Assembly (NCBI RefSeq): GCF_000316645.1
Contig: NC_019684.1
Span: 1,240,001-1,304,000, forward strand
Reading direction: 5' to 3'
From: Nostoc sp. PCC 7524
GTDB taxonomy: Bacteria > Cyanobacteriota > Cyanobacteriia > Cyanobacteriales > Nostocaceae
Length of the DNA: 64,000 bases
This document shows positions 1 to 8,443 of the stretch, one piece after another; position 1 is the stretch's first letter; each line of letters starts with the position of its first letter. The position numbers were made by a program, and so were the translations under genes. The notes under the pieces are model-generated. The model did not search any database and was not told the origin of the DNA. It saw only the letters and a list, made by a program, of their open reading frames with translations.

Positions 1-74
1 TAAATGAGCCAGAAATTGATATGCTAAAAACCGAGACTAGCTTAAAAGTGCTGTTAGCAATAGCGCGACTTTGA
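1..74 (+). CDS. possible 3' end of an upstream gene (partial)
   Basis: The frame beginning at base 3 is open to a TGA at 72-74 and gives a plausible soluble C-terminus ending in LLAIARL. It would be the tail of a gene that starts before the window. Only about 23 codons are visible, so no family can be named and chance openness cannot be excluded. Confidence 0.3.
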   Translation, partial: NEPEIDMLKTETSLKVLLAIARL

Positions 75-123
75 GCCGCGTAAAAATACCAGTCCCCAAT
101 CCCCAGTCCCATACTTGTAAACC

Positions 124-2163
124 ATGCCTGCGCCTACTATCAGTCCCACAATTACCTCTTTTCCCTTGACTGCTGTAGTCGGTCAAGAAGCCATTAAATT
201 AGCCTTGCTGCTCGCAGCAGTCGATCCTGGGTTGGGAGGAGTAGCGATCGCAGGCCGTCGCGGTACGGCAAAATCTGTAATGGCGCGTGCGATTCATGCC
301 TTATTACCACCCATCGAAGTTGTTACAGGTTCGATCAGCAATTGCGACCCCAACCACCCAGAAGAATGGGATGACTATCTGGCGGCAGAGTATGCCGATA
401 AACAGATGCAAGATGTCCCCACCCAAATCATCCCCTCACCTTTTGTGCAGATCCCCCTCGGTGTGACTGAAGACCGTCTTCTCGGTTCTGTGGATGTGGA
501 ACAATCTGTTAAACAAGGGGATACAGTTTTTCAGCCTGGGTTACTCGCTACCGCTAACCGAGGCGTGCTGTATGTGGATGAAATCAATTTATTAGATGAT
601 CAGATATCCAATCAGCTATTAACAGTCCTATCGGAAGGACGCAACCAAATCGAACGGGAAGGCATCAGCTTTCAGCATCCTTGCAAACCCTTGTTTATTG
701 CAACCTATAACCCAGAAGAAGGGGCATTACGAGAACACTTATTAGATAGAATTGCGATCGCTCTGTCTGCTGACGGTGTTCTCGGTCTAGATCAAAGGGT
801 ACAAGCAGTTGAGCAAGCGATCGCCTATTCTAAATCACCCCAAGATTTTCTTCAGCAATACAGCGAAGATATCGACGCACTCAAAACCCAAATTATCCTA
901 GCGCGGGAGTGGTTGAAAGAAGTCACCATCACCCACGAACAAATTGCTTACTTAGTAGATGAAGCCATTCGCGGCGGTGTCCAAGGACATCGGGCGGAAT
1001 TATTTGCGGTGCGCGTTGCCAAAGCGGCTGCGGCTTTAGATGGCAGAGCCACCGTCAATGCGGAAGATTTGCGCCGGGCTGTAGAGTTGGTAATTGTACC
1101 ACGGGCCACCGTTGTGCAGACACCGCCACCAGACCAACCACCGCCACCACCCCCACCCCCTCCTCAAAGTCAAGACGAGTCAGAACAAGAGCAACAAGAG
1201 GAAGAGCAAGAAGAAGACAAAGAAGATCAACCAGACGAACCAGAAGAGCAAGAACCCCCCAGCATCCCCGAAGAATTTATCTTCGACCCAGAGGGAGTAA
1301 TACTTGATGATAGTGTGCTGTACTTTGCTCAAATGGCACAGCGTCAAGGTAAATCTGGTAGTCGTAGCACTATCTTTTCCGATGATCGGGGACGCTACAT
1401 TAAGCCGATGTTACCCAAAGGCAAAGTCCGCCGCATTGCCGTAGATGCGACATTAAGGGCGGCTGCACCATATCAAAAAGCGCGGCGTGAGAGACACCCA
1501 GACAAAAAAGTAATTGTTGAGCAGGGTGATATTCGCTCGAAGCGCCTAGTACGTAAAGCTGGGGCGTTAGTTGTGTTTGTAGTAGATGCTTCAGGTTCTA
1601 TGGCCTTAAACCGGATGCAGTCAGCCAAAGGTGCGGTGATGCAACTGTTAACAGAAGCCTATCAAAACCGTGACCAAGTGGCGTTGATTCCTTTCCGGGG
1701 AGAACAAGCCGAGGTGTTACTACCGCCAACCCGTTCTATTGCTTTAGCAAGGAACCGTTTAGAAAGATTACCCTGTGGTGGTGGTTCACCCCTAGCTCAT
1801 GGTTTAACCCAAGCAGTCCGCATCGGTATCAATGCCCAAATGAGTGGAGATGTTGGGCAAGTTGTGATTGTAGCTATCACCGACGGACGGGGTAATATTC
1901 CCTTATCACGTTCTTTAGGTGAACCACAAGAACCAGGAGAAAAACCAGATATCAAAGGAGAACTGCTAGAAATTGCTGGTAGGATGCGTGCTTTGGGGAT
2001 GCAACTATTAGTGATTGATACTGAGAGTAAATTTGTCTCCACTGGCTTTGCTAAAGAGTTAGCCAAAACATCGGGAGGTAAATATTATCATTTGCCCAAA
2101 GCCACCGATAAAGCCATTGCTGCCATGACTAAAGGTGCGATCGCTGATCTGAAATCTCGATGA
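124..2163 (+). CDS. chlD: magnesium-protoporphyrin IX chelatase subunit D
   Basis: ChlD is the AAA+/integrin-I-domain subunit of Mg-chelatase. With ChlI and ChlH it inserts Mg2+ into protoporphyrin IX, the first committed step to chlorophyll. At 679 aa it has the usual ChlD length. The N-terminal third is a AAA+ domain with a P-loop-like GRRGTAKS at residues 44-51. A proline run followed by a Glu/Asp/Gln-rich acidic linker (about residues 335-380) separates it from a C-terminal von Willebrand A domain with the MIDAS motif DASGSM near residue 488. The linker distinguishes ChlD from ChlI. The ATG at 124 has no strong ribosome-binding site, and the preceding spacer holds a short pyrimidine-rich repeat. 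The next gene is on the other strand, so it is probably monocistronic. Confidence 0.97.
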   Translation: MPAPTISPTITSFPLTAVVGQEAIKLALLLAAVDPGLGGVAIAGRRGTAKSVMARAIHALLPPIEVVTGSISNCDPNHPEEWDDYLAAEYADKQMQDVPTQIIPSPFVQIPLGVTEDRLLGSVDVEQSVKQGDTVFQPGLLATANRGVLYVDEINLLDDQISNQLLTVLSEGRNQIEREGISFQHPCKPLFIATYNPEEGALREHLLDRIAIALSADGVLGLDQRVQAVEQAIAYSKSPQDFLQQYSEDIDALKTQIILAREWLKEVTITHEQIAYLVDEAIRGGVQGHRAELFAVRVAKAAAALDGRATVNAEDLRRAVELVIVPRATVVQTPPPDQPPPPPPPPPQSQDESEQEQQEEEQEEDKEDQPDEPEEQEPPSIPEEFIFDPEGVILDDSVLYFAQMAQRQGKSGSRSTIFSDDRGRYIKPMLPKGKVRRIAVDATLRAAAPYQKARRERHPDKKVIVEQGDIRSKRLVRKAGALVVFVVDASGSMALNRMQSAKGAVMQLLTEAYQNRDQVALIPFRGEQAEVLLPPTRSIALARNRLERLPCGGGSPLAHGLTQAVRIGINAQMSGDVGQVVIVAITDGRGNIPLSRSLGEPQEPGEKPDIKGELLEIAGRMRALGMQLLVIDTESKFVSTGFAKELAKTSGGKYYHLPKATDKAIAAMTKGAIADLKSR

Positions 2164-2166
2164 TCA

Positions 2167-2629
2167 GGGGATGAGGGGGATGAGGGGGATGAGGGGGATT
2201 AATGTTTAATTAGCAACCAATTTGATGAGTTGTTAATTATGTTTACTAGACCGCTAAGAATTTGGTTGTATTTACCATATAGTTGCCGGCCTATTTCAAC
2301 ATCCATGTAGTTGCACCTAACAGCAAACTCTATCCAAGTTTGAGTCTCTGCTGATTCTGCCTCGCAATCATTCAGTTTAGCTACAAAAGCAGCTTGATAT
2401 CTTCTCTTTCTCCATCCTTCTGCAAAATTGGCACAAACTGAACGTGAAGACCGACGAATCTGATCAGTGAGTGAGTAGCGTTCTTCCACAGGAAACTTTT
2501 TAGATAGTTCAAAAATTGTCATGGCTGCGTCAAAAGCCATTTTATAAACTTCTAAATCCTTATGGTCTTGAATAACTTTTACACCCTTCTCCCTCATCTT
2601 CCCCTACTCCCTCATCTCCCTCATCTCCT
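2167..2629. mobile_element. possible small mobile cassette: repeat arms around a four-helix-bundle gene
   Basis: A G-rich tandem arm (2167-2198, GATGAGGGGG units) and a C/T-rich tandem arm (2586-2629, CTCCCTCAT units) lie as inverted, roughly complementary arms. The only thing between them is the minus-strand four-helix-bundle gene. Its stop codon abuts the left arm and its ATG lies inside the right arm. Non-coding elements of the same design occur at 9261-9500, 28855-29046, 41219-41400, 48251-48362 and 51711-51888. Mobility is inferred from this arrangement and has not been demonstrated. Confidence 0.4.
2199..2597 (-). CDS. four-helix-bundle protein, S23/Avd-like family
   Basis: This 132-aa protein belongs to the family first seen as ORFs in 23S rRNA intervening sequences and related in fold to Avd of diversity-generating retroelements. 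Family features are DHKDLEVYKMAF near the N-terminus, the central IRRSSRSVCANFAEGW motif and a helical C-terminus. Members are small, basic and oligomeric, probably nucleic-acid binding; their role outside retroelements is unknown. The first seven residues (MREKGVK) are encoded by the flanking repeat arm, so the start codon is supplied by the repeat, and the stop codon touches the opposite arm. No rRNA, reverse transcriptase or variable repeat is nearby. The gene interrupts the spacer between chlD and sigF. Confidence 0.85.
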   Translation of the reverse strand: MREKGVKVIQDHKDLEVYKMAFDAAMTIFELSKKFPVEERYSLTDQIRRSSRSVCANFAEGWRKRRYQAAFVAKLNDCEAESAETQTWIEFAVRCNYMDVEIGRQLYGKYNQILSGLVNIINNSSNWLLIKH

Positions 2630-2648
2630 TTAACTGGTAATAATGACA

Positions 2649-3434
2649 TCATGACCCTGTAGCGACTGCTGGCGGTTGTAGATAACAAATTAAATCTTGA
2701 ATTCCCTTTTGCAGATACCGGGTGACTGTCATTGGGCTAGTACCGATACTTTTAGCGGCATCTTTGCGAGAAAGTTCCTTGAGAAATACCATCTCAACTG
2801 CTTGGCGGGGCTTGTCTTCTAACATATTAATCGCCCCTTGGAGTTGTTGCCGTTCTTCATCTTGTTGTTGCAACACCGCAGAACGGGGACAAGGGAGTGC
2901 TTCACCCAAGGTAATTTGACAGTCAACGTAGTGAACGGCGGTAGCATCTAAACTTAAAGGCATCCGATTTTGAGCTGCTAACTTGGTTTCTTGCCACTCT
3001 TGTACAGATACTTTGAGTTTTTTGGCAATTTCCGCATCCTTGGGAGGACGGCCTAAAGATACTGCCAATTCTTTGCGAACTTTTTGACCTTCATTGTACA
3101 GTTCTTGCCAACGTCGAGGAATCTTTAATAAAGTGCTGCGATCGCGCAAGAAATGTAGCATCTCGCCGCGAATATATGGTACAGCAAAGGAACTAAAAGC
3201 ATATCCTTGACTGGGATCAAAACGCTCAATTGCCCTGATTAAACCAAAATAACCAATTTGTTCCAAATCTTCATAAGGTTCATTACATTGATGGCTAAAT
3301 TTATGAGCCATTTTTCTGACTAAACCAGTATGTAATTGCACCAGTTTATTACGAAGTTTAATAGAAGGATTTTGGTGGTATAAGTGCAATAACTCCATAC
3401 CATCAGTTTGCATAGAGGACTCACTTGCTGCCAT
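2649..3434 (-). CDS. sigF: group 3 RNA polymerase sigma factor, SigF type
   Basis: This 261-aa protein is a SigB/SigF/SigG-type alternative sigma factor. Region 2 is seen in EPYEDLEQIGYFGLIRAIER and SSFAVPYIRGEMLHFLRD. A region 3 segment follows (PRRWQELYNEG), and region 4 carries a helix-turn-helix in LSRKDAAKSIGTSPMTVTRY. Cyanobacterial SigF proteins direct transcription of pilus, motility and surface genes, and of hormogonium genes in Nostocales. The sequence matches that subgroup better than the sporulation-like SigG/J types, though the letter assignment is from memory of the family. It is transcribed away from the Bax-inhibitor-like gene, with a 437-base spacer in front. No anti-sigma gene lies next to it. 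Confidence 0.88.
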   Translation of the reverse strand: MAASESSMQTDGMELLHLYHQNPSIKLRNKLVQLHTGLVRKMAHKFSHQCNEPYEDLEQIGYFGLIRAIERFDPSQGYAFSSFAVPYIRGEMLHFLRDRSTLLKIPRRWQELYNEGQKVRKELAVSLGRPPKDAEIAKKLKVSVQEWQETKLAAQNRMPLSLDATAVHYVDCQITLGEALPCPRSAVLQQQDEERQQLQGAINMLEDKPRQAVEMVFLKELSRKDAAKSIGTSPMTVTRYLQKGIQDLICYLQPPAVATGS

Positions 3435-3871
3435 ATAAAAATTCCTTTGGTGTAACTCCTTTGTTTGCCAAAATGGAGTTGCGTAACTCTTTAAAGCTGT
3501 AATTATTTTCCTTAGTGAACACTGATTAAACCATCGTCGTTTTACTGAACTTATTGGGGGGCTATCTCTACTATTCAGTATTTGTACGCATGATTTTTAT
3601 TGCCTATTTGTTACTAGCTCTTTTTGTTGCGCTAATAACAATTACTCTTTAGATAAAGTTTATTTTTTGCAACAAACCTAGCTATTTATGCTGAAAAATG
3701 CTGACTTAGCCTACCGTCATCTTTGACTTGAAAGTGTAGAGTGCTGAGTAAAAATCTTTCTAACAACTCCCACAACATATATTGATCCAGATTTACTCCC
3801 TAGCTAATAACAGCAAATCTTGGTAAGAATAAGAATCATGAGGAAGTTTGCCTAAAAATTAGTTTTTCCCT
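3435..3871. other. 437-base spacer between divergent sigF and the Bax-inhibitor-like gene
   Basis: The spacer is AT-rich and should hold the promoters of both flanking genes. A 20-codon hydrophobic frame (ATG at 3590) is visible but has no ribosome-binding site. I recognise no RNA gene or operator. Confidence 0.5.
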
Positions 3872-4600
3872 ATGAGTAATAGCAGTAATTTTCGCGAAGC
3901 TTTCCGGAACGCCCAGTCTCACGCCCTAGTTGGTCCTAATGTCATTGCCAATGCCCTGCCTTATGTTGGTGGCGGTCTGGTACTCACAGCGTTGGGAACT
4001 TACGGTGGTCTGGGTATTATCCGTACTAACCCTGGAATCTTCTTCCCTACGTTCCTTGGTGCAATTGTTCTAGAGTTAATACTGTTCTTTGTCGCCCAAA
4101 ATGTTGCCGAAAAAGGTAACAAGAGTGTAGCCTTACCGCTTTTAGCTACCTACAGCTTGTTGTCAGGATATACCCTGAGTGGTTTAGTATTTGTTGCCCT
4201 GAGAACTCAGGGGGTGGGCATTCAAGGTATTGGTTTAGCAGCCCTTGGTTGTGGTGTCACCTTCATATTTGCCCGACAAATTGGTTCTAATCTCTCAGAA
4301 CAAGACGGCATGGCATTGACCAAAACCATCTCTCTCGGCATTATCGCCTTGCTGGTCGTCTGTCTGACTCAATTTGTATTTGCCTTGTTTGGTGTTTACA
4401 CGCCTACTTGGTTAGAAATCGCTATTTCCGGTCTAGGGGTATTTCTTTTTGCAGGAGCATCAGTTGTAGATTTCTACATCCTGCCCCGTACATACCGTAA
4501 TGACCAATATCTACCCGCCGCTTTGTCGATGTATCTGACTTACATCAACTTGTTTATCTTTATTTTGCGCTTACTCATTGCCATCAATGGCCGTGATTAG
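3872..4600 (+). CDS. Bax inhibitor-1/YccA-like membrane protein
   Basis: This 242-aa protein has seven predicted hydrophobic segments, from ALPYVGGGLVLTALGTYGG to YLTYINLFIFILRLLIAING at the C-terminus. Length and the closing pattern (FAGASVVDFYILPRTYRND, then TYINLFIFILRLL) match the Bax inhibitor-1/YccA/TMBIM family. Members are integral membrane proteins, and some are proton-sensitive calcium leak channels; the cyanobacterial role is not established. A rho-independent terminator follows at 4637-4668, so the gene is likely expressed alone. Confidence 0.85.
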   Translation: MSNSSNFREAFRNAQSHALVGPNVIANALPYVGGGLVLTALGTYGGLGIIRTNPGIFFPTFLGAIVLELILFFVAQNVAEKGNKSVALPLLATYSLLSGYTLSGLVFVALRTQGVGIQGIGLAALGCGVTFIFARQIGSNLSEQDGMALTKTISLGIIALLVVCLTQFVFALFGVYTPTWLEIAISGLGVFLFAGASVVDFYILPRTYRNDQYLPAALSMYLTYINLFIFILRLLIAINGRD

Positions 4601-4636
4601 GTCACGATGAGTATAAAAATTTCAAATAATGACTAG

Positions 4637-4668
4637 CCGTGGTTGAGCATCAGCAACCACGGTTTTTT
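4637..4668 (+). terminator. rho-independent terminator
   Basis: A perfect 9-bp stem (CCGTGGTTG / CAACCACGG) with an 8-nt loop is followed by six T residues. It sits 36 bases after the Bax-inhibitor-like gene. Confidence 0.9.
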
Positions 4669-4704
4669 ATACCTAAATTTACGCCAGTGTTACCACAGTT
4701 GTTT

Positions 4705-4772
4705 GTAGTGAGGACTTTAGTCCTCTGTTTGAAACCCTCAGCCAACAAAATTAGGACTAAAGTCCTTACTAC
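4705..4772. repeat. inverted repeat with GGACTTTAGTCC arms
   Basis: GTAGTGAGGACTTTAGTCCT at 4705-4724 is nearly the reverse complement of AGGACTAAAGTCCTTACTAC at 4753-4772. Each arm also contains the short palindrome GGACTTTAGTCC or its complement. A related palindrome with a GTAGTCAGGACTT arm lies at 57722-57755, so this looks like a dispersed REP/MITE-type repeat. Confidence 0.75.
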
Positions 4773-4881
4773 CAGCTTTAAGTAAGTCATAAATCTATGG
4801 TCGGAGAATTTGACCAATTACCGCTAAAATCAAAAAGACAATAGTAATACCATCCAAAGGGCTGTATTTTCAGCAAGCACT

Positions 4882-5998
4882 ATGGAAGTTTTAGAAATCA
4901 AACGCGAAATCGAAACGTTGTCTAGCCGCCTGGGTAAAACCCAGGACTATCTTTGACATACCTGCACTGACAGCAAAAATTCACGACCTAGAACAAATAG
5001 CAGCACAGCCAGAATTTTGGGATGACCAAAACACAGCCCAAAAAACGCTGCAAGAACTCAATGACCTCAAAGCTCACATAGACCAGTATCGTCAGTGGCA
5101 AGCCAGTTTAGAAGATACTAAGGCAGTGGTTGAATTACTGGAACTGGAAACCGATGAGGCACTATTACAAGAAGCCGAGTCTACCATCACTCAGCTAAAT
5201 CGTGACCTTGACCAGTGGGAACTCCAGCAGTTACTTTCTGGCCCCTATGATGCTGAAGGGGCGGTACTGACGATTAACGCTGGGGCGGGTGGTACAGATG
5301 CTCAAGATTGGGCATTTATGCTGCTGAGAATGTATACCCGTTGGGGAGAAGCTCATGGTTACAAGGTAACTTTAGCGGAAGAGTCAGAGGGTGACGAAGC
5401 TGGTATTAAATCAGCCACCCTAGAAATAACAGGTCGTTATGCCTACGGTTATTTGCGTTCAGAAACAGGCACCCATCGCTTAGTACGGATTTCGCCTTTC
5501 AATGCCAATGGAAAACGGCAAACCAGTTTTGCTGGGGTGGAAGTGATGCCGCAAATAGATGATTCTGTACAGTTGGACATTCCAGATAAGGATTTGGAAA
5601 TCACCACAACTCGGTCTGGCGGTAAAGGTGGGCAGAACGTCAACAAAGTAGAAACAGCCGTGCGGATTGTACATATCCCCACGGGGATTGCTGTACGCTG
5701 TACAGAAGAACGTTCTCAGTTGCAAAACAAAGAAAAGGCTCTTGCTCGCCTGAAAGCCAAATTGTTAGTGATTGCCCAAGAACAAAAGGCGCAAGAAATT
5801 GCCCAAATTCGGGGCGATATGGTGGAAGCTTCCTGGGGTAATCAAATCCGTAACTATGTATTCCATCCTTACCAGATGGTAAAGGATTTGCGTACCAATG
5901 CCGAAACAACTGCGATCGCTGACATAATGAACGGCGAACTTGATATGTTCATCCAAGCCTATCTCCGTCAGGAAAATCAACTTGTAGAATCGGCTTAA
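4882..5998 (+). CDS. prfB: peptide chain release factor 2 (programmed +1 frameshift)
   Basis: RF2 terminates translation at UGA and UAA. The reading frame from ATG 4882 meets an in-frame TGA at codon 25 (4954-4956). Skipping T4954 continues into the 347-codon main frame ending at 5998, giving a 371-aa protein, the normal RF2 length. The main frame has the stop-codon recognition tripeptide SPF (in RISPFN) and the catalytic GGQ in [15 protein letters not shown]. Without the shift the N-terminal helical domain is lost. The DUF3285 and ybeY genes follow on the same strand. Confidence 0.97.
4941..4957 (+). promoter_or_regulatory. prfB programmed +1 frameshift site
   Basis: The sequence CCAGGACTATCTTTGAC contains the canonical slippery CTT TGA C. 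A weak Shine-Dalgarno-like AGGA lies just upstream, where E. coli prfB has AGGGGG. Low RF2 activity at the UGA would allow the shift and hence autoregulation, as established for the family. Confidence 0.93.
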
Positions 5999-6164
5999 TT
6001 GGGGACTGGGGATTAGGGATTGCGGATTGGGGACTGGGGACTGGGGGAGACAAGGAAGAACTAACTTCACCTGCTCCCCTACCTTCCACAAACGTTAGAC
6101 AATCTGGCTAGATAAATTCTGGCGAACTGTTACATTTATATATAAAAGAACTTTTTATTTAATT

Positions 6165-6320
6165 ATGAGCAATTCCCCTTCAACAGAACCTCAACCCAGC
6201 TACGTCAAACTAGCTATGCGAAATATGGTACGTAAGGGTGGTACTTCTTTGAAGCATTTCCTATTCACCGCAGTAGGACTGTTAGCTGTGCTGGTAGGTT
6301 TGGCTTACCTGACTCGCTAA
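6165..6320 (+). CDS. DUF3285 small membrane protein
   Basis: This 51-aa miniprotein has a polar N-terminus (MSNSPSTEPQPSYVKLAMRN), a basic turn (MVRKGGTSLKH) and one C-terminal transmembrane helix (FLFTAVGLLAVLVGLAYLTR). It matches my recollection of DUF3285, a cyanobacterial family of about this size found next to prfB. The position 166 bases after prfB and before ybeY agrees. Function is unknown. Confidence 0.8.
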   Translation: MSNSPSTEPQPSYVKLAMRNMVRKGGTSLKHFLFTAVGLLAVLVGLAYLTR

Positions 6321-6355
6321 ATATAGCAGTCGCCTACACCAAGAGGCTTTGAAGT

Positions 6356-6400
6356 CTGTAACCTGTAACCTGTAACCTGTAACCTGTCACCTGTCACCTG
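6356..6400. repeat. heptameric tandem repeat (CTGTAAC/CTGTCAC)
   Basis: Six or more consecutive 7-nt units CTGTAAC, changing to CTGTCAC, fill the spacer before ybeY. This is the short tandem repeat type characteristic of Nostocales. Confidence 0.85.
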
Positions 6401-6441
6401 CTATACCAGCCTAAAACCACAGTGCTAAGGAGAGTTTGTAG

Positions 6442-6972
6442 TTGGTAGAAGTTGAACTAGATGTGCAAGATTATTTCTTGGAGTCTTCCCCGGAAGAAGC
6501 TTTAAATTCTGGCTATCTAGATGCCCGGATTCCTCCGGAAACTTGGGAAAATTGGTTTAATCGTTGGCTAGAAGTTCTGCACGCCGACTTACCAGCAGCA
6601 GCTAGTTATGAAATTGGGCTGCGTTTGACTGATGACATAGAAATTCAAGAACTAAATGCCGCCTATCGTCAGCAAAATAAGCCCACAGATGTTTTATCTT
6701 TTGCGGCTTTAGAGGTAGAGTTACCGAAAAGTGCGGAAATGTCGGCTGCACCATTGTATTTAGGGGATATAGTTGTTTCGATCAACACGGCACAACGTCA
6801 AGCCCAACAGCAGGAACATAGTTTATCAACAGAGTTAGCTTGGTTGGTAGCGCATGGTTTACTGCACCTTTTGGGTTGGGATCATCCTGATGAGGAAAGT
6901 TTAATGCAAATGTTGCAACAGCAAGTAATCTTACTGAAGGCTATCAGTATTGATATAGACATAGAATATTAA
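6442..6972 (+). CDS. ybeY: endoribonuclease YbeY, 16S rRNA maturation
   Basis: YbeY is a zinc-dependent endoribonuclease in 16S rRNA 3'-end processing and ribosome quality control. The signature HGLLHLLGWDHPDEE near residue 140 supplies the three metal-binding histidines, and NKPTDVLSFA is the conserved upstream motif. The start is TTG at 6442, chosen because AAGGAG at 6427-6432 sits 9 bases upstream. At 176 aa it is slightly longer than E. coli YbeY, with an acidic N-terminal extension. dgkA follows after 139 bases; ybeY-dgkA linkage is common in bacteria. Confidence 0.95.
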   Translation: MVEVELDVQDYFLESSPEEALNSGYLDARIPPETWENWFNRWLEVLHADLPAAASYEIGLRLTDDIEIQELNAAYRQQNKPTDVLSFAALEVELPKSAEMSAAPLYLGDIVVSINTAQRQAQQQEHSLSTELAWLVAHGLLHLLGWDHPDEESLMQMLQQQVILLKAISIDIDIEY

Positions 6973-7111
6973 AGATTTCTATGGCTGTAGATGTGAAATT
7001 TTCACCATGCTTTTATAATACTTCTGTAGAAAATTGCGTTAAAGTTTATAGCTAGATTAAAATTAGCGAAAATTCTCACTAAATATACCGTACTGTTCTA
7101 TTTGTAAGCCT

Positions 7112-7567
7112 ATGTCTCAACAAATCTCCCCGCCACCTACGCAAAATCACTTATTTACCCTTGTGAATCAAGAACGAGAACTGTCTTGGCAAGTGGCCTC
7201 TAGTCTCTTGGTCAGCTTTAAGTATGCCTGGGCAGGTATTACCTACAGTTTTCAAACTCAACGTAATTTTCGGATTCATGTTAGTGTTTGTACTTTAGCG
7301 ATCGCTTTAAGTGTATTTTTACATTTACAACCAGTAGAAATAGCCATTATAGGCATCACTAGCGGTTTAGTATTAGCACTGGAGTTATTAAATACAGCGA
7401 TTGAGTCCCTTGTTGATTTAACCGTCAAGCAGACGTATCACGAATTAGCAAAAATCGCCAAAGATTGTGCTGCTGGTGCCGTGCTGGTTTCTGCTTTGGT
7501 GGCGGTGTTAGTTGCAGGAGTGTTATTGCTTCCACCCTTGTTAGTGTTGATTACGTCGGCTTTTTAG
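7112..7567 (+). CDS. dgkA: diacylglycerol kinase family protein (undecaprenol kinase type)
   Basis: This 151-aa DgkA-family integral membrane kinase phosphorylates diacylglycerol or, in Gram-positive-type members, undecaprenol. The hallmark ELLNTAIESLVDL lies between the second and third hydrophobic segments. Helices are seen in RIHVSVCTLAIALSVFLHL, IAIIGITSGLVLALELL and the long C-terminal segment. An N-terminal polar extension of about 45 residues precedes the core. The order ybeY-dgkA-trpG on one strand is conserved in cyanobacteria as far as I recall. Substrate preference cannot be read from the sequence. Confidence 0.92.
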   Translation: MSQQISPPPTQNHLFTLVNQERELSWQVASSLLVSFKYAWAGITYSFQTQRNFRIHVSVCTLAIALSVFLHLQPVEIAIIGITSGLVLALELLNTAIESLVDLTVKQTYHELAKIAKDCAAGAVLVSALVAVLVAGVLLLPPLLVLITSAF

Positions 7568-7640
7568 GAGCAACCGCACAGGCGGCACTACCACCCGCGA
7601 TGAATGAAATCAACACCCCTCTCCTCTCCTTTCCTCTTCA

Positions 7641-7680
7641 CTGTCACCTGTCACCTATCACCTGTCACCTGTCACCTGTA
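7641..7680. repeat. heptameric tandem repeat (CTGTCAC)
   Basis: Units CTGTCAC/CTATCAC repeat in 7-nt phase in the spacer between dgkA and trpG. It belongs to the same repeat class as 6356-6400. Confidence 0.85.
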
Positions 7681-7840
7681 TTTTTAAAAGTTATGACTGT
7701 AGGGGCAAGACTTTTTCATGTTTGGTTATGGGGTTTCCCGGTAATTAACTGTCATAATTGATGACGATGGTGTTTACATCGGTGCAAATCTGATGACAAT
7801 TAAACATGGTAAGAGTAATGACCAGGAGCTAATATAGGCT

Positions 7841-8440
7841 GTGATTATAGTAATCGATAATTACGACAGCTTTACTTATAATTTAGTCCAGTATCTAGGA
7901 GAGCTAGCAGCTGAGTTTTCTGTAGCGTCAGATATTCAAGTTTTTCGCAACGATAAAATATCCCTAGACGAAATTCAGAAATTAAAACCCGATGCCATTG
8001 TTATTTCTCCTGGGCCTGGTCGTCCAGAAGATGCGGGAATATCCCTAGATTTAATTAAAGAGTTAGGCCATAGTTTACCAATTTTAGGCGTGTGCTTAGG
8101 ACATCAAAGCATTGGTCAAGTATTTGGTGGTAAAATCATTTCTGCTCCAGAGTTAATGCACGGTAAAACATCTGAAGTTACTCACACTGGGGTAGGTGTT
8201 TTCCAGGGGTTAGAAAATCCCATGACCGCTACTAGGTATCATAGTCTAGTGATTGACCGTGCAACCTGTCCAGAAGTATTAGAAATCACCGCCTGGGTAG
8301 AAGATGGGACAATCATGGGAGTACGACATCGGAACTATCCTCACATTCAAGGTGTCCAGTTTCATCCAGAGAGTGTTTTGACATCTTCAGGAAAAGAGTT
8401 ATTGCGGAACTTTCTGGCACAATTACAGCAAAGAGAGTAA
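7841..8440 (+). CDS. trpG: glutamine amidotransferase: anthranilate/aminodeoxychorismate synthase component II
   Basis: This class I glutamine amidotransferase subunit releases ammonia for anthranilate (TrpG) or aminodeoxychorismate (PabA) synthesis. It shows the N-terminal signature IDNYDSFTYNLVQYL, the oxyanion strand SPGPGRPEDAG, the nucleophile in GVCLGHQ near residue 84, and the catalytic His/Glu in VQFHPES. The start is GTG at 7841; AGGAG at 7823-7827 is 13 bases upstream. No TrpE or PabB partner is in the window, so it may serve both pathways, as amphibolic TrpG proteins do. The next gene begins 3 bases after the stop, so they are probably co-transcribed. Confidence 0.93.
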   Translation: MIIVIDNYDSFTYNLVQYLGELAAEFSVASDIQVFRNDKISLDEIQKLKPDAIVISPGPGRPEDAGISLDLIKELGHSLPILGVCLGHQSIGQVFGGKIISAPELMHGKTSEVTHTGVGVFQGLENPMTATRYHSLVIDRATCPEVLEITAWVEDGTIMGVRHRNYPHIQGVQFHPESVLTSSGKELLRNFLAQLQQRE

Positions 8441-8443
8441 TTA

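Noticed and set aside
2199..2597. Diversity-generating retroelement suggested by the Avd-like protein
   Set aside because: No reverse transcriptase, template repeat or variable repeat is present nearby.
3590..3652. A 20-codon hydrophobic frame (MIFIAYLLLALFVALITITL) resembling a small photosystem or b6f subunit
   Set aside because: No ribosome-binding site, too short, and it does not match PetL, PetM, PetN, Psb30 or PsbX sequences I know.
7465..7761. 98-codon frame overlapping the end of dgkA
   Set aside because: It runs in another frame of dgkA and then through a heptamer repeat; not coding.
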